This document shows, in pieces, positions 17,399 to 27,093 of a stretch of 64,000 nt of DNA. Below the pieces are notes generated by a model, which worked only from the letters and a program-made list of their open reading frames with translations, was not told where the DNA came from and searched no databases. Position numbers and translations under genes: made by a program. Source of the DNA: Lysobacteraceae bacterium (lineage in GTDB: Bacteria; Pseudomonadota; Gammaproteobacteria; Xanthomonadales; Xanthomonadaceae); the NCBI GenBank assembly GCA_016789405.1, contig JAEUPQ010000017.1:124001-188000 (forward strand), written 5' to 3'. Position 1 is the stretch's first letter; every line of letters begins with the position of its first letter.

Positions 17399-18637
17399 AT
17401 GGCGCAGCAGTTCGCTCAGCACGACTTCGTGACACGCGTCGATTTCGTGGTCGAACTGGCCGGTCGCCTGCATGCCTACGGCACCACGGCGCATCGCCTG
17501 GAAGGCGCGGTGACGGCGGTCGCCGCGAAGCTCGGCCTCGAATGCGGCGCCTGGTCCAATCCCACGGGGATGATCCTGTCCTTCGGCGAGAGTGGTCGCG
17601 CCCCGAACGACACCGTCCGCGTGGTGCGCCTGTCGCCGGGCGAGACCGATCTCTACAAGCTGTGCGAAGCCGATCGCATCGCCGATGCCGTCGTGAGCGG
17701 GCAGCTGGACCTGGAAGAGGGGCATCGTGCGCTGCAGGCACTGGATCGCCCCGGCAGCTGGCGCGGCAGGGCCATGGCGGTGTTCGCCTTCGGGCTCACG
17801 GCGGCGGCGGTCGCCGGGCTGTGGCGGCTGCCGTGGCTGGACATCGCGACCGCAGGCGTTACCGGCGTGCTGCTCGGCCTGCTCGACCTGGCCACCCAGA
17901 ACCGGCCACGGCTCAAGGAAGCCAGCGATGCGCTGGCGGCGATGTTCGCGGGCAGCATCGCGGTGCTGGTGGCGAGTTTCATCGGCCCGCTCAACCTCAA
18001 CACCGTGATCATTTCGTCGCTGATCGTGCTGATGCCCGGCATGGCGCTCACCAATGCCGTGAACGAGCTGACGAACCAGAACCTCGTCTCCGGCACCGCG
18101 CGTTTCGCCGGCGCGATGAGCACGATCCTCAAGCTCGCGATCGGCATGATGGTGGCGTTGACCGCCGCGGACATGATCGGGCTCGGTCCGCAGATCCGCC
18201 CCCTGCGGCCGCAGCCGGACTGGGTCGAATGGATTGCGCTGCTGCTCGGCACCTACGCCTTCGCGGTCCTGTTCCGCGCAGATCGCAAGCACTATCCGCT
18301 GGTGATGCTGTCCGCGGCGAGCGGCTACCTGATCTCGAAGCTCGTCGGCGGCGCATGGGGCAGCACGGCCGGCGTCTTCGTCGCGGCGCTGGCCATGACG
18401 GCGGCCGGCAATGCCTATGCGCGCTGGTTCAACCGCCCGGGCGCGTTGGTGCGCCTCCCCGGCATCGTGATGCTGGTGCCCGGCAGCGCCAGCCTGCGCG
18501 GCCTGCTGGCGGTCGTGCAGGAACAGAGCATGGACGCGGGCCAGGCCGCCATCCTGGCGGCGCTCAACATCCTGCTCGCACTCGTGGCCGGCCTGCTGTT
18601 CGGCAACATCCTGATTCCGACGCGGCGCAACCTCTGA
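17399..18637 (+). CDS. Threonine/serine exporter family protein (ThrE-like)
   Basis: This 412-residue inner-membrane protein of the ThrE family exports threonine and serine in Corynebacterium; the substrate here is inferred from the family. The soluble N-terminal part contains the family hallmarks YGTTAHRLE and SNPTGMILSF. About ten hydrophobic segments follow, including SLIVLMPGMALTNAVNELTN and PGIVMLVPGSASLRG, the two conserved Pro-Gly turns. The ATG at 17399 (MAQQFAQHD) is preferred to one at 17351, because homology starts near VTRVDFVVELA. It diverges from copy 6 of the secreted family. Confidence 0.85.
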   Translation: MAQQFAQHDFVTRVDFVVELAGRLHAYGTTAHRLEGAVTAVAAKLGLECGAWSNPTGMILSFGESGRAPNDTVRVVRLSPGETDLYKLCEADRIADAVVSGQLDLEEGHRALQALDRPGSWRGRAMAVFAFGLTAAAVAGLWRLPWLDIATAGVTGVLLGLLDLATQNRPRLKEASDALAAMFAGSIAVLVASFIGPLNLNTVIISSLIVLMPGMALTNAVNELTNQNLVSGTARFAGAMSTILKLAIGMMVALTAADMIGLGPQIRPLRPQPDWVEWIALLLGTYAFAVLFRADRKHYPLVMLSAASGYLISKLVGGAWGSTAGVFVAALAMTAAGNAYARWFNRPGALVRLPGIVMLVPGSASLRGLLAVVQEQSMDAGQAAILAALNILLALVAGLLFGNILIPTRRNL

Positions 18638-18668
18638 GCCAGCTGGACGCATCATGCGCGGCGCGAAT

Positions 18669-18699
18669 GCGATGCGCCGGAAAGCGATGCGCCGGGAAA
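18669..18699 (+). repeat. Short tandem duplication, two units
   Basis: GCGATGCGCCGGAAA is followed directly by GCGATGCGCCGGGAAA, one base longer. It lies in the gap after the exporter gene. It is probably replication slippage with no assigned role. Confidence 0.6.
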
Positions 18700-18754
18700 C
18701 AACGTTCGGGGAACAACAGTTTCGGCAATGAATGCCCGGAAATCCCGAAATAAG

Positions 18755-18781
18755 AACGCCGGCGATCGCGCCGGCGTTTTC
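18755..18781. terminator. Terminator between the exporter gene and the H-NS gene
   Basis: A 10-bp stem (AACGCCGGCG / CGCCGGCGTT) with an ATCG loop is followed by TTTT on the plus strand and by TTCTTATTTC on the minus strand. It sits between convergent genes and can serve both. Confidence 0.85.
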
Positions 18782-18803
18782 GAAGCGTGGAAGCGAGCAC
18801 GGC

Positions 18804-19157
18804 TCACTTCTTGATGAGGAAATCCTCGGGCTTCTTGCCCTTCTTGACCTGGTCGGCCATCCAGCGCGGCTGCTTGCCGCGACCGCTCCAGGTTTCCTTC
18901 GGATTGGCAGGGTTGCGGTACTTCGGAGCAACCTTGCGCGTCGCGGTGCCTGCCTTCTTCGCAGCCTTTTTCGCGGCCGGAGCCTTCCCGCCGAACAGCT
19001 CGGCAATCGTGTAGCCCTCCGCCTTCGCAAGCGCTGCCAGCTTCTTGCGCACCTGGGCGACGGGCTTGCGCTTGTTGAGCGCGGATTGCTGCTTCTTGGC
19101 TTGTGCGATCAATGCCTTCAGATCCTTCTCAGACAGGTCTTTCAAATCGAATGCCAT
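18804..19157 (-). CDS. H-NS family nucleoid-associated protein
   Basis: This 117-residue H-NS-type DNA-binding protein is expected to silence AT-rich, often foreign, DNA. The N-terminal half (LKDLSEKDLKALIAQAKKQ) is a predicted dimerising coiled coil. A Lys/Ala-rich linker leads to a C-terminal YRNPANPKETWSGRGKQPRW, the H-NS DNA-binding loop of the Bv3F/XrvA type. The ATG at 19157 follows GGAG by five bases; an earlier in-frame ATG has no such site. The low-GC genes elsewhere in the window are plausible targets. Confidence 0.9.
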   Translation of the reverse strand: MAFDLKDLSEKDLKALIAQAKKQQSALNKRKPVAQVRKKLAALAKAEGYTIAELFGGKAPAAKKAAKKAGTATRKVAPKYRNPANPKETWSGRGKQPRWMADQVKKGKKPEDFLIKK

Positions 19158-19318
19158 AAATACTCCAGAAAATCGGGGGTGTCGCACGTCCGCGCGACGC
19201 GGGGATGATAATCAAAAAGCCGGAGGTTCAGGTGGAATTCCCCGAACATCCATCGATTATGCGGTGGGCCTGCGGCACGCGTGCCGTGATTTTCCCCCGG
19301 GTATGTCCGGAAAATGCC

Positions 19319-21049
19319 TCAGCGCGACGACAGGCGCTCCAGAAGCGCGTCGCGGCCCAGCTGTTCGGCCTCGGTGGCGCGGCGCGCGCGATATTCGAAC
19401 GTGCCTGCGGCCAGTCCGCGCTCCGACACCACGACGCGATGCGGAATGCCGATCAGCTCGATGTCGGCGAACATCGCGCCCGGGCGCAGCCCGCGATCGT
19501 CGAGCAGCGCGTCGAGGCCGGCGGCGTTGAGCTCGTCGTACATCGCCTGCGCCGCAGCGGCGACGTTCGCATCGTTCTTCGGATTGATGACGCACACCGC
19601 GACGTGCCATGGCGCCATGGCATCCGGCCACACGATGCCGTTGTCGTCGTGGTTCTGCTCGATCGCCGCGGCGACGATGCGGCTCACGCCGATGCCGTAG
19701 CAGCCCATCGCGGGCGTGGCGGCCTTGCCGCTGGCATCCAGCACGGTGCACTTCATCGCTTCGGAATACTTGCGGCCCAGTGCGAACACGTGGCCGACCT
19801 CGATGCCGCGGGCCAGGCCCAGCGTGCCCGTGCCGCAGGGCGAAGGATCGCCGGCGACGACGTTGCGGATGTCCGCGACCAGATCGGGTTCCGGCAGGTC
19901 GCGGCCCCAGTTGACGCCGGCGATGTGGAAACCAGCTTCGTTCGCACCAACGACGAAATCGTGCATCGCCGCAACGCTCCGGTCGGCGATGACGCGGATC
20001 GCCTTCGCGGGCTTCACGGGGCCGAGGAAGCCCGGTTCGCTGCCGAGGTGTTCGAGGATCTCTGCTTCGGTCGCCATGCGATGCTCGGCCAGGCCAGGCA
20101 CCTTCGACAGCTTGATCTCGTTGACCACGTGGTCGCCACGCACCAGGGCCAGCACGAACTGCGGTGCGCCTTCGGCATCGGTGCCGTTCGTTTCCGTGGA
20201 CATGATCGCGACCGACTTGACCGTGCGCGACAGCGCGATGCCCAGCAGCGCGGCGACGTCGTCGCAGGTCTTCTGCGTCGGCGTCTCGACCTTGCGCATG
20301 GTTTCGGTGGCGGCTGCGCGCTCACCCGGCGACACGGCTTCGGCGAGTTCGACGTTGGCGGCGTAATCGGAAGCGTCCGAGTAGGCGAGTGCGTCTTCGC
20401 CGGAATCGGCGATGACGTGGAATTCGTGCGATGCACTGCCGCCGATCGCGCCGGTGTCGGCGAACACCGCACGGAACTTCAGGCCCAGGCGCGTGAAGAT
20501 GCGGCCGTAGGTGTCGTACATGTTGCGGTATTCGGCATCGAGCGAGGCATCGTCGATGTGGAACGAATATGCGTCCTTCATCAGGAATTCGCGCGCGCGC
20601 ATCACGCCGAAGCGCGGACGGATCTCGTCGCGGAACTTCCACTGGATGTTGTAGAAATTGACCGGCAGCTGCTTGTAGCTGCTGATTTCCTGGCGCGCGA
20701 AGTCGGTGACCACTTCCTCGGCGGTGGGGCCGTAGCAGTATTCGGCTTCCTTGCGGTCCTTGATCTTCAGCAGTTGCCCGCCGAACTTCTGCCAGCGACC
20801 GGTTTCCTCCCACAGCTCGCGCGGCTGGATGGTCGGCATCAGCAGTTCGACCGCGCCGGCGCGATTCATTTCCTCGCGGACGACGTTCTCCACCTTGCGC
20901 AGCACGCGCAGGCCCAGCGGGCTCCACGTGTACAGGCCGGCGGCGAGCTTGCGCAGCATGCCGGCGCGGAGCATCAGCTGGTGGCTGACGACCTCGGCAT
21001 CTGCGGGGGTTTCCTTTTCTGTGCGGAGGTGGAACTGCGAAAGGCGCAT
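19319..21049 (-). CDS. proS: Prolyl-tRNA synthetase
   Basis: This 576-residue bacterial-type class II synthetase charges tRNA-Pro. The order is standard: motif 1 around [19 protein letters not shown] with LLMPTIQP, motif 2 with [21 protein letters not shown], an inserted YbaK-like editing domain (about residues 230-390, with [11 protein letters not shown]), then [16 protein letters not shown] (motif 3) and the anticodon-binding domain. The gene is monocistronic, between the H-NS gene and a DUF4124 gene. No T-box or leader structure is evident. Confidence 0.98.
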   Translation of the reverse strand: MRLSQFHLRTEKETPADAEVVSHQLMLRAGMLRKLAAGLYTWSPLGLRVLRKVENVVREEMNRAGAVELLMPTIQPRELWEETGRWQKFGGQLLKIKDRKEAEYCYGPTAEEVVTDFARQEISSYKQLPVNFYNIQWKFRDEIRPRFGVMRAREFLMKDAYSFHIDDASLDAEYRNMYDTYGRIFTRLGLKFRAVFADTGAIGGSASHEFHVIADSGEDALAYSDASDYAANVELAEAVSPGERAAATETMRKVETPTQKTCDDVAALLGIALSRTVKSVAIMSTETNGTDAEGAPQFVLALVRGDHVVNEIKLSKVPGLAEHRMATEAEILEHLGSEPGFLGPVKPAKAIRVIADRSVAAMHDFVVGANEAGFHIAGVNWGRDLPEPDLVADIRNVVAGDPSPCGTGTLGLARGIEVGHVFALGRKYSEAMKCTVLDASGKAATPAMGCYGIGVSRIVAAAIEQNHDDNGIVWPDAMAPWHVAVCVINPKNDANVAAAAQAMYDELNAAGLDALLDDRGLRPGAMFADIELIGIPHRVVVSERGLAAGTFEYRARRATEAEQLGRDALLERLSSR

Positions 21050-21161
21050 GGGAATCGGTGGGGAGCGGACACGAAGCCCCCATTGTGCCCGATGTGGGCC
21101 GGCGCGGGGCCCGATGGCCCCGGCGGAACGCCTGATGCGCCCGGACGGGCGCGTCGCAGGA

Positions 21162-21623
21162 TCAGAACGAGTTGTTGTTCGGCGGCGCCGGCGGCTGCGC
21201 GTCGGCCTTGCCCGGCTTCTGGGCGCTGGCGGCCGTGTTGCAGTTGGCGCGCAGGACGATCTGGTTGAGGTCCAGCTGGCGCTTGCGCTCGGCGTCGTCG
21301 ATGTCGCGGTCGGGTTTGCCGTCCTTGTCGCTGTCGACCTTGAGCGCCACGCCGCTGTTGATCAGCTCGATGTTGCTGCGGGCCCGGGCGCATTCGGGGG
21401 ATTCCGCGGGCCGGTCGCCCTGCTGCGCGCCCTGGGGCGGCGACGGCTGGCGATCGACGATCGTCCGCGATTCGAACTTCCCGGCCGGCGGTGGGTGCTG
21501 CGAGTATTGGGTGACGCCGTTGGCATCCTTCCACTTGTATACCTGCTGCCAGGCGCTCGCCTGCGAAGCCAGGCCCAGGGCGAGTGCCGAGGCGGCAAGG
21601 GCGGAAATCAAAGCGCGATTCAT
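21162..21623 (-). CDS. DUF4124 domain exported protein
   Basis: This 153-residue exported protein has a signal peptide (about residues 1-24, ending ASQASA). It is followed by [21 protein letters not shown], the hallmark of the DUF4124 family common in xanthomonads and pseudomonads. The middle is Pro/Gln-rich, and a [14 protein letters not shown] segment with two cysteines follows (CAR and NCN). The ATG at 21623 is chosen because the signal peptide begins there. The role is unknown; the family is periplasmic or surface-exposed. Confidence 0.82.
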   Translation of the reverse strand: MNRALISALAASALALGLASQASAWQQVYKWKDANGVTQYSQHPPPAGKFESRTIVDRQPSPPQGAQQGDRPAESPECARARSNIELINSGVALKVDSDKDGKPDRDIDDAERKRQLDLNQIVLRANCNTAASAQKPGKADAQPPAPPNNNSF

Positions 21624-21801
21624 GGCGATACCTGCGAGGCAACCGGTGGGGGCCCGGGGATTGCAGCACCCCGCCGGGGGCAGGTGCAAGCATCGAGCGT
21701 GTTGCGCGTCACTTTTCGTGCTGAACACGGCATCGGGGTGCCCTGACCTCGCCTCGGGACGTGACGCGGCTCACGTAATGCCGCGCCTGCCCCTCGCCGG
21801 A

Positions 21802-21807
21802 TACACT
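21802..21807 (+). promoter_or_regulatory. -10 hexamer TACACT of the pssA operon
   Basis: TACACT is followed by exactly six bases (TCGGCC) and the pssA ATG, so the predicted transcription start is the start codon itself. No Shine-Dalgarno sequence is present. Confidence 0.55.
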
Positions 21808-21813
21808 TCGGCC

Positions 21814-22587
21814 ATGGAACCCGAACTCGCGCCCGCGCCGCCCCGCCGCCCACGTGGCATCTACCTGTTGCCGAACCTGTTCACGACGGCGGCGCTGTTC
21901 TCCGGCTTCTTCGCCATCATCGCCGCTTCGCAGGGGCGCTTCGAAGCGGCCTGCATCGCGATCTTCATCGCCGCCGTGCTGGACGGGCTGGACGGGCGCG
22001 TCGCGCGCATGACCAATACCCAGAGCGAGTTCGGCGTGCAATACGACTCGCTGTCGGACCTGATCAGCTTCGGCATGGCGCCGTCGCTGGTGATGTACCA
22101 CTGGGCGCTGGAGTCGCTGAAGCTCGACAGCCCGACCCTGGGCCGGATCGGCTGGCTCGGCGCCTTCCTGTACGCGGCCTGCGCCGCGCTGCGCCTGGCG
22201 CGCTTCAACAGCCAGGTCGGCACCGTCGACAAGCGCTGGTTCATCGGCCTGCCCAGCCCGGCGGCGGCGGGTCTCATGGCCAGCTTCGTCTGGGTGCTGC
22301 ACGACCTCGGCTGGACCGGCGACGAATTGCGCTATCCGGCGCTGGCGGTGACCGTGGCTGCGGGCCTGCTGATGGTCAGCCGCTTCCGCTATCCGAGCTT
22401 CAAGGGCGGCAAGCCCGGTCCGCAGGGCGAGAAGGTGCCGTTCCTGGCGCTGCTGATCCTGCTGGCGGTCATCATCGGCCTGGTGATCGACGCGCCGAAG
22501 GTGCTGCTGGCTGCCACGGCGGGTTTCGCGATCTTCGGGCCGCTGCTTGCGCGCCGCCAGGCGCGACGTCCGGCGGTGAGCGAATGA
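21814..22587 (+). CDS. pssA: CDP-diacylglycerol--serine O-phosphatidyltransferase
   Basis: This 257-residue integral membrane enzyme makes phosphatidylserine from CDP-diacylglycerol and serine, the precursor of phosphatidylethanolamine. The CDP-alcohol phosphotransferase signature (D-G-x2-D-G-x2-A-R then G and two more Asp) is seen from DGLDGRVAR to YDSLSD near residues 66-90, with about seven hydrophobic segments. Its stop overlaps the next gene by four bases (ATGA), making a pssA-holD-rimI operon. Type-II (short, membrane) PssA fits the length, unlike the E. coli PLD-type enzyme. Confidence 0.93.
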   Translation: MEPELAPAPPRRPRGIYLLPNLFTTAALFSGFFAIIAASQGRFEAACIAIFIAAVLDGLDGRVARMTNTQSEFGVQYDSLSDLISFGMAPSLVMYHWALESLKLDSPTLGRIGWLGAFLYAACAALRLARFNSQVGTVDKRWFIGLPSPAAAGLMASFVWVLHDLGWTGDELRYPALAVTVAAGLLMVSRFRYPSFKGGKPGPQGEKVPFLALLILLAVIIGLVIDAPKVLLAATAGFAIFGPLLARRQARRPAVSE

Positions 22588-22877
22588 GTGCCGCGCCGCA
22601 GTGGGATCCGGTCCAGCGCGAAGTGCTGGCCGCGCTCGGGCACCCGCTCGAGCGTCTCGCGATCGCCCTGCCTGGCGGGACGCATGACATTCCTTTCGAG
22701 TGGCCGGACGACCCGATCGTCGATGCGCTGCTGCGCGCGGCGGCCCGTCGTCGCGACGATGCCGACGTGCTGCGTGATGCGCCGACATGGCCGTCACCGC
22801 AGGCGCTGCGCGCCGACCCGCGCGCCAAGCGCGCACTCTGGCCGCGACTGCGCGGATTGAGGCGTCGCGACGCATGA
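22584..22877 (+). CDS. holD: Probable DNA polymerase III psi subunit (HolD-like)
   Basis: This 97-residue protein lies in the gene position of E. coli holD, immediately upstream of rimI. Similarity to E. coli HolD (recalled, not aligned) is local but placed correctly: QREVLAALGHPLE for the N-terminal LQQLGIT helix, DDPIVDALLRA for TDPLVSDVLRAL, and LRADPRAKRALWPRL for LRANPTARAALWQQI. Psi binds chi (HolC) and links the clamp loader to SSB, and a holC gene lies 3.8 kb away in this window. ATGA overlaps at both ends show tight coupling to pssA and rimI. A simple hypothetical protein remains possible. Confidence 0.65.
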   Translation: MSAAPQWDPVQREVLAALGHPLERLAIALPGGTHDIPFEWPDDPIVDALLRAAARRRDDADVLRDAPTWPSPQALRADPRAKRALWPRLRGLRRRDA

Positions 22878-23377
22878 GCGCGGCGCCGTTGCCGCCGACG
22901 GACGATTTCACGGACGGCCTGGCTGCGCCGGTGCTGCGCGCGATGCGCGAAGACGACGTCGATGCGGTGATGGCCATCGAGGTCAGGGCCTATTCCTTCC
23001 CGTGGACCGCCGGCATCTTCCGCGATTGCCTGCGCGCCGCGTATCCGTCCTGGCTGCTGGTGCGCGACGAAGTGATCGTCGGCTACGGCATCATCAGCAT
23101 CGCCGCAGGCGAAGGCCACATCCTCAACATCTGCATCGATCCGCTGGAACACGGGCGCGGCCACGGCCGGCGCCTGCTGCGTTCGCTGGTGCAGGTGGCG
23201 CGCATGCACCGTGCCGAGCGCATCTTCCTGGAAGTGCGTCCCTCGAATCCGCGTGCGATCGCGCTGTACTTCGACGAAGGCTTCAACGAGATCGGCCGTC
23301 GCCCGCGCTACTACCCGGCGAACATGGGCCGCGAGGACGCGATCGTGATGGCGATGGAGCTCCTGCCCGACGCGTGA
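22874..23377 (+). CDS. rimI: Ribosomal protein bS18 alanine N-acetyltransferase RimI
   Basis: This 167-residue GNAT acetyltransferase modifies the N-terminal alanine of ribosomal protein S18. The acetyl-CoA loop appears as ICIDPLEHGRGHGRRLL (R-G-x-G-x-R/K type), followed by FLEVRPSNPRAIALYFDEGF, the RimI hallmark. The ATG at 22874 overlaps the upstream stop (ATGA). A 12-residue N-terminal extension precedes the GNAT fold. It converges on valS, with a palindromic repeat cluster between them. Confidence 0.9.
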   Translation: MSAAPLPPTDDFTDGLAAPVLRAMREDDVDAVMAIEVRAYSFPWTAGIFRDCLRAAYPSWLLVRDEVIVGYGIISIAAGEGHILNICIDPLEHGRGHGRRLLRSLVQVARMHRAERIFLEVRPSNPRAIALYFDEGFNEIGRRPRYYPANMGREDAIVMAMELLPDA

Positions 23378-23396
23378 TCGCGCCGCGTGTCTTTTA

Positions 23397-23490
23397 GAGC
23401 GGACCTTGGTCCGCTCATGCTTTTCGATCCGTAGGAGCGGACCCGGGTCCGCTCATTCCCGCGAAAAGACGAGCGGACCAAGGTCCGCTC
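23397..23490. repeat. Cluster of three 20-bp extragenic palindromes (REP-like)
   Basis: Three copies of GAGCGGACC-NN-GGTCCGCTC lie at 23397-23416, 23435-23454 and 23471-23490, with centres TT, CG and AA. The first and third are inverted relative to each other, including a shared CTTTTCG/CGAAAAG flank. They fill the gap between the convergent genes rimI and valS and probably act as a bidirectional terminator and RNA-stabilising element. The arrangement is typical of dispersed REP doublets. Confidence 0.8.
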
Positions 23491-23506
23491 TACGGGGGCG
23501 ACAGCC

Positions 23507-26500
23507 TCAGCCCAGGCGCGCGCGCTGCGCCTGCAGTGCGTCGAGCTTCGCGGTCCACTCGGCGAGACGGACGCGTTCCTGCTCGACCACCGCCGGCGGC
23601 ACGTTGCCGCCGAACTTCGCGAGCTTGGCTTCGCTCTTGTCCTTCTCGACCGCCACCTTCGCGATTTCCTTGTCCAGGCGCGCGCGTTCGGCGTCCAGAT
23701 CGACCAGGCCTTCCAGCGGCACGAACAGCTGCAGGTCGCCGACCACGGCGGGTGCAGCCGGCGGCGGCTCGTCGCCAGCGGCAACGATCGCGATCGATTC
23801 GAGCTTGAGCAGGAACTTCAGCTGCGCCGAGAACTTCGCGATGCGGCCGGCGTCCGTGGCGTCGCCGCCGCGGAACAGCAGCGACACCTGCTTCGACGGC
23901 GAGATGCCGAGCACGCTGCGGATGCTGCGCACCGCCGAGACCACGGCCTTGAACCATTCGATGTCGGCTTCGGCCGAGGCGTAGCCCTCGGCGCCGAAGT
24001 CGGCGGCCTGCGGATAGCGGCGCACGCAGATGCTGGCGTCGTCGATGCCCAGCTTCGGCGCGACGTTCCGCCACAGTTCCTCGGTCACGAACGGGGTCAG
24101 CGGGTGCAGCAGGCGCAGCAGCGACTCCAGCACGTGCAGCAGGGTGTGGCGCGTGCTGTTCGCGGCGTCGGCGTCATCGCCATTCAGCGCCGGCTTCGCG
24201 AGTTCGACGAACCAGTCGCAGAACTCGTTCCAGGCGAAGTCGTAAAGGGCCTGGGACAGCAGGTCGAAGCGGTAGCTGGTGAAATGCTCGCCGGCTTCCG
24301 CGGACACGCTGGCCAGGCGCGCGAGGATCCAGCGCTCGGCGTCGGTCTTCGGCTGCGGCGCGCCCGAAGCCGAGAAGCCTTCGGTGTTCATCAGCGCGAA
24401 GCGCGTCGCGTTCCACAGCTTGTTGCAGAAGTTTTTGTAGCCCTCGCAGCGGGCCATGTCGAACTTGATGTCGCGACCCGGGCCGGCGAGCGAGGTCATG
24501 GTGAAGCGCAGAGCGTCGGCACCGTGGGCGGCGAAGCCCTGCGGATAGTCCTTGCGCAGGCCCTTCTCGATGTTCGCGGCCATCTTCGGGTTCATCAGGC
24601 CGGTCGTGCGCTTGGCGACCAGAGTCTCGATGTCGATGCCGTCGATGATGTCCAGCGGATCGATGATGTTGCCTTTCGCCTTCGACATTTTCTGGCCGTC
24701 CTTGTCGCGGACGAGGCCGGTGATGTACACGTCGCGGAACGGCACGCGATCCACGTCCGGCGTGTCCTTCGGCATGAAGTGATCGGTCATCACGATCATG
24801 CGCGCGACCCAGAAGAAGATGATGTCGAAGCCGGTCACCAGCACCGACGACGGCACGAACTGCTCGAAGCCGCGCTCCTGCATCAGCCCGGCGTTCGGCC
24901 AGCCCATCGTGCTGATCGGCCACAGGCCGGAGGAGAACCAGGTTTCGAGGACGTCGTTGTCGCGTTTGAGTACAAATTTCCAGAGATTATGGGAATTCAG
25001 TTCCTCCTCAAGCTCTAGATCACTCTTGGTTGATCCAATGGCAATCGAACGAACTTTTTCGATCACGTCTTCGGAAACTTCGCCAATCTCGTCCAGCAGG
25101 GTTTCAGACAAGAGGAATTGTGAGTAGGCGTCATCCCGATTCTTGGCGACGTACACATTGCTCCAGTTGTCATACCAAGCTGGAATTTGGTGGCCCCACC
25201 AGAGCTGGCGGCTGATGCACCAGTCCTGGATGTTCTCCATCCAGTGGCGGTAGGTGTTGATCCAGTTCGGCGGCACGAACTTCACGCTGCCGTTCTCGAC
25301 CAGTTCCATGCCGCGACGCGCGAAGTCGTCCATCTTCACGAACCACTGGTCGGTCAGGTAGGGCTCGATCACCTGGCCGGTACGGTCGCCACGCGGGACC
25401 TGCAGCTTGTGCGGCTTGGTTTCGATGAGTAGATCAGCGGCTTCGAGGTCGGCGACTATGGCCTTGCGTGCTTCGAAACGATCCAATCCATGGTACTTGG
25501 CCGGAATGATCTCGGAGACAGACTTTCCTGCAACTGCATTGATTGCCATTTGTGTCCCTTCAACGGGTACAAATGCAAAGTCATCGTGCACGCTGGATTT
25601 TACTGCAGCGTCGGCTGTAAAGATGTTGATCAGACCTCGGAAAGGGGTTCTGTCAAAAACGCCGCTTTCCTTGTGGCGCTGCCACACCGCGTTGTCGTTG
25701 AAATCATGCGCCGGGGTCACCTTCACCACGCCGGTACCGAACGCGCGGTCGACGTAGTCGTCGGCGATGATCGGCAGCGTGCGGTCGCACAGCGGCAGGA
25801 TCACGGTCTTGCCGATCAGGTGTGTGTAGCGCGGGTCTTCCGGATGCACCATCACCGCGGTGTCGCCGAGCATCGTTTCCGGACGCGTGGTCGCCACGAT
25901 CAGATAACCACGGGTTTCGCGCAGGGTTTCGTTGCCGTCGGCGTCGAATTCGACGTGCTCGTAGGTTTCGCCGTTCGCCAGCGGGTAGGCGATCGACCAC
26001 AGGAAGCCGTTCTCCTCCTCGCTGACCACTTCGAGGTCGGAGATCGCGGTCTTCAGTACCGGGTCCCAGTTGACCAGCTTCTGGCCGCGGTAGATCAGGC
26101 CCTGCTCATGCAGTTTGACGAAGGCTTCGATCACCGCGTCGGAGGCCATCGGGTCCATCGTGAACACGCTGCGCGTCCAGTCGCCCGAGGTGCCGAGGCG
26201 GCGCATCTGGCGTTCGATCGTGCCGCCGGACTGCTGCTTCCACTCCCACACGCGGTCGATGAACTTGTCGCGCCCCAGCGAGTCGCGCGTTTCGCCCTGG
26301 CCGGCGATCTGCAGGTTGCGCGAGACGACCATTTCCGTGGCGATGCCGGCGTGGTCGGTGCCCATCTGCCACAGCGTGCGATAGCCGCGCATGCGGTGGT
26401 AGCGGATCAGCGCGTCCTGCAGCGTGTGCTGGAAGGCGTGGCCCATGTGCAGCGTGCCGGTGACGTTCGGTGGCGGCAGCAGGATGGTGTAGGCAGGACC

Positions 26501-26596
26501 GTCGCCCTGCGGCGCGAAGACGCCGCTCGCTTCCCACTCGGCGTAGAGGCGGGATTCGAAGTCTTTGGGTTCGTAGCCTGAGGCGAGCGTGGTCAT
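23507..26596 (-). CDS. valS: Valyl-tRNA synthetase
   Basis: This 1029-residue class I synthetase charges tRNA-Val and edits threonine. The HIGH motif is in [15 protein letters not shown] (about residue 45) and KMSKS appears as [15 protein letters not shown] (about 640). The CP1 editing domain lies between them, and a C-terminal coiled coil ([19 protein letters not shown]) ends the protein. The ATG at 26596 is where homology starts. Two internal stretches (about 24960-25200 and 25420-25680) have clearly lower GC than the rest and code for divergent sequence. It is the last gene of pepA-holC-valS. Confidence 0.97.
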   Translation of the reverse strand: MTTLASGYEPKDFESRLYAEWEASGVFAPQGDGPAYTILLPPPNVTGTLHMGHAFQHTLQDALIRYHRMRGYRTLWQMGTDHAGIATEMVVSRNLQIAGQGETRDSLGRDKFIDRVWEWKQQSGGTIERQMRRLGTSGDWTRSVFTMDPMASDAVIEAFVKLHEQGLIYRGQKLVNWDPVLKTAISDLEVVSEEENGFLWSIAYPLANGETYEHVEFDADGNETLRETRGYLIVATTRPETMLGDTAVMVHPEDPRYTHLIGKTVILPLCDRTLPIIADDYVDRAFGTGVVKVTPAHDFNDNAVWQRHKESGVFDRTPFRGLINIFTADAAVKSSVHDDFAFVPVEGTQMAINAVAGKSVSEIIPAKYHGLDRFEARKAIVADLEAADLLIETKPHKLQVPRGDRTGQVIEPYLTDQWFVKMDDFARRGMELVENGSVKFVPPNWINTYRHWMENIQDWCISRQLWWGHQIPAWYDNWSNVYVAKNRDDAYSQFLLSETLLDEIGEVSEDVIEKVRSIAIGSTKSDLELEEELNSHNLWKFVLKRDNDVLETWFSSGLWPISTMGWPNAGLMQERGFEQFVPSSVLVTGFDIIFFWVARMIVMTDHFMPKDTPDVDRVPFRDVYITGLVRDKDGQKMSKAKGNIIDPLDIIDGIDIETLVAKRTTGLMNPKMAANIEKGLRKDYPQGFAAHGADALRFTMTSLAGPGRDIKFDMARCEGYKNFCNKLWNATRFALMNTEGFSASGAPQPKTDAERWILARLASVSAEAGEHFTSYRFDLLSQALYDFAWNEFCDWFVELAKPALNGDDADAANSTRHTLLHVLESLLRLLHPLTPFVTEELWRNVAPKLGIDDASICVRRYPQAADFGAEGYASAEADIEWFKAVVSAVRSIRSVLGISPSKQVSLLFRGGDATDAGRIAKFSAQLKFLLKLESIAIVAAGDEPPPAAPAVVGDLQLFVPLEGLVDLDAERARLDKEIAKVAVEKDKSEAKLAKFGGNVPPAVVEQERVRLAEWTAKLDALQAQRARLG

Positions 26597-26660
26597 GGTG
26601 TCCGGTGTCTTGGGAGTGCGTTGATGGCCGTCGCGTGTCGATGCGACCGGCCTGAAGGAA

Positions 26661-27086
26661 TCACATGTCGTATTTCTTGAGTTCGAGTCCGCGCGCCTGG
26701 TACTGCTTCCAGCGTTCGCGCAGCGGTCCGCGCGCCGATTCGTCGGCGGGAACCACTTCCAGCACGCGCTCGAAGCTGCCATCGACCGGCGCGTCGCGCA
26801 GGTTGATGACCAGCGCGCGCAGCGGGATGTCGGCGTCCGGCGAGGCGATCAGCACGGGCGTCAGCTCGTCCTCGTCGTCGGTGCCGGCGATCTGGTGCGG
26901 AATGTAGGCGTTCTCGTCGAACGCCCACAGCAGTTCGTCCAACGCTTCGGCCTGGGCCGCGTCGCGCGCCAGCACCAGCGTCCACAGGTTCGCGTCGTAG
27001 GCCTTGCGCGCGAGCTCGCAAACCAGGCGCAGCGGTTCCTCGCGGAAACGCGGTTTCTGGATCAGGTAGAAATCGGCGCGGGGCAC
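26661..27086 (-). CDS. holC: DNA polymerase III chi subunit
   Basis: This 141-residue chi subunit links the clamp loader to SSB through psi. [44 protein letters not shown] and LVINLRD follow the family pattern. The start is GTG (27086), seven bases after the pepA stop, with no obvious Shine-Dalgarno sequence, so coupling to pepA is likely. pepA-holC-valS is a conserved gammaproteobacterial order. Confidence 0.95.
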   Translation of the reverse strand: MPRADFYLIQKPRFREEPLRLVCELARKAYDANLWTLVLARDAAQAEALDELLWAFDENAYIPHQIAGTDDEDELTPVLIASPDADIPLRALVINLRDAPVDGSFERVLEVVPADESARGPLRERWKQYQARGLELKKYDM

Positions 27087-27093
27087 GAAGCGG

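Noticed and set aside
15945..17741. Upstream extension of the copy 5 frame over copy 6, giving a 963-codon protein
   Set aside because: The real start at 15944 has a strong Shine-Dalgarno sequence and begins a signal peptide; the extension overlaps copy 6 in another frame.
19205..21268. A 687-codon plus-strand frame across proS
   Set aside because: Antisense shadow of proS with low-complexity product.
24960..25680. Intein or mobile intron inside valS
   Set aside because: No intein splice blocks (N-terminal Cys/Ser, C-terminal His-Asn) and no intron-like boundaries; the two low-GC patches read through in frame as part of ValRS.
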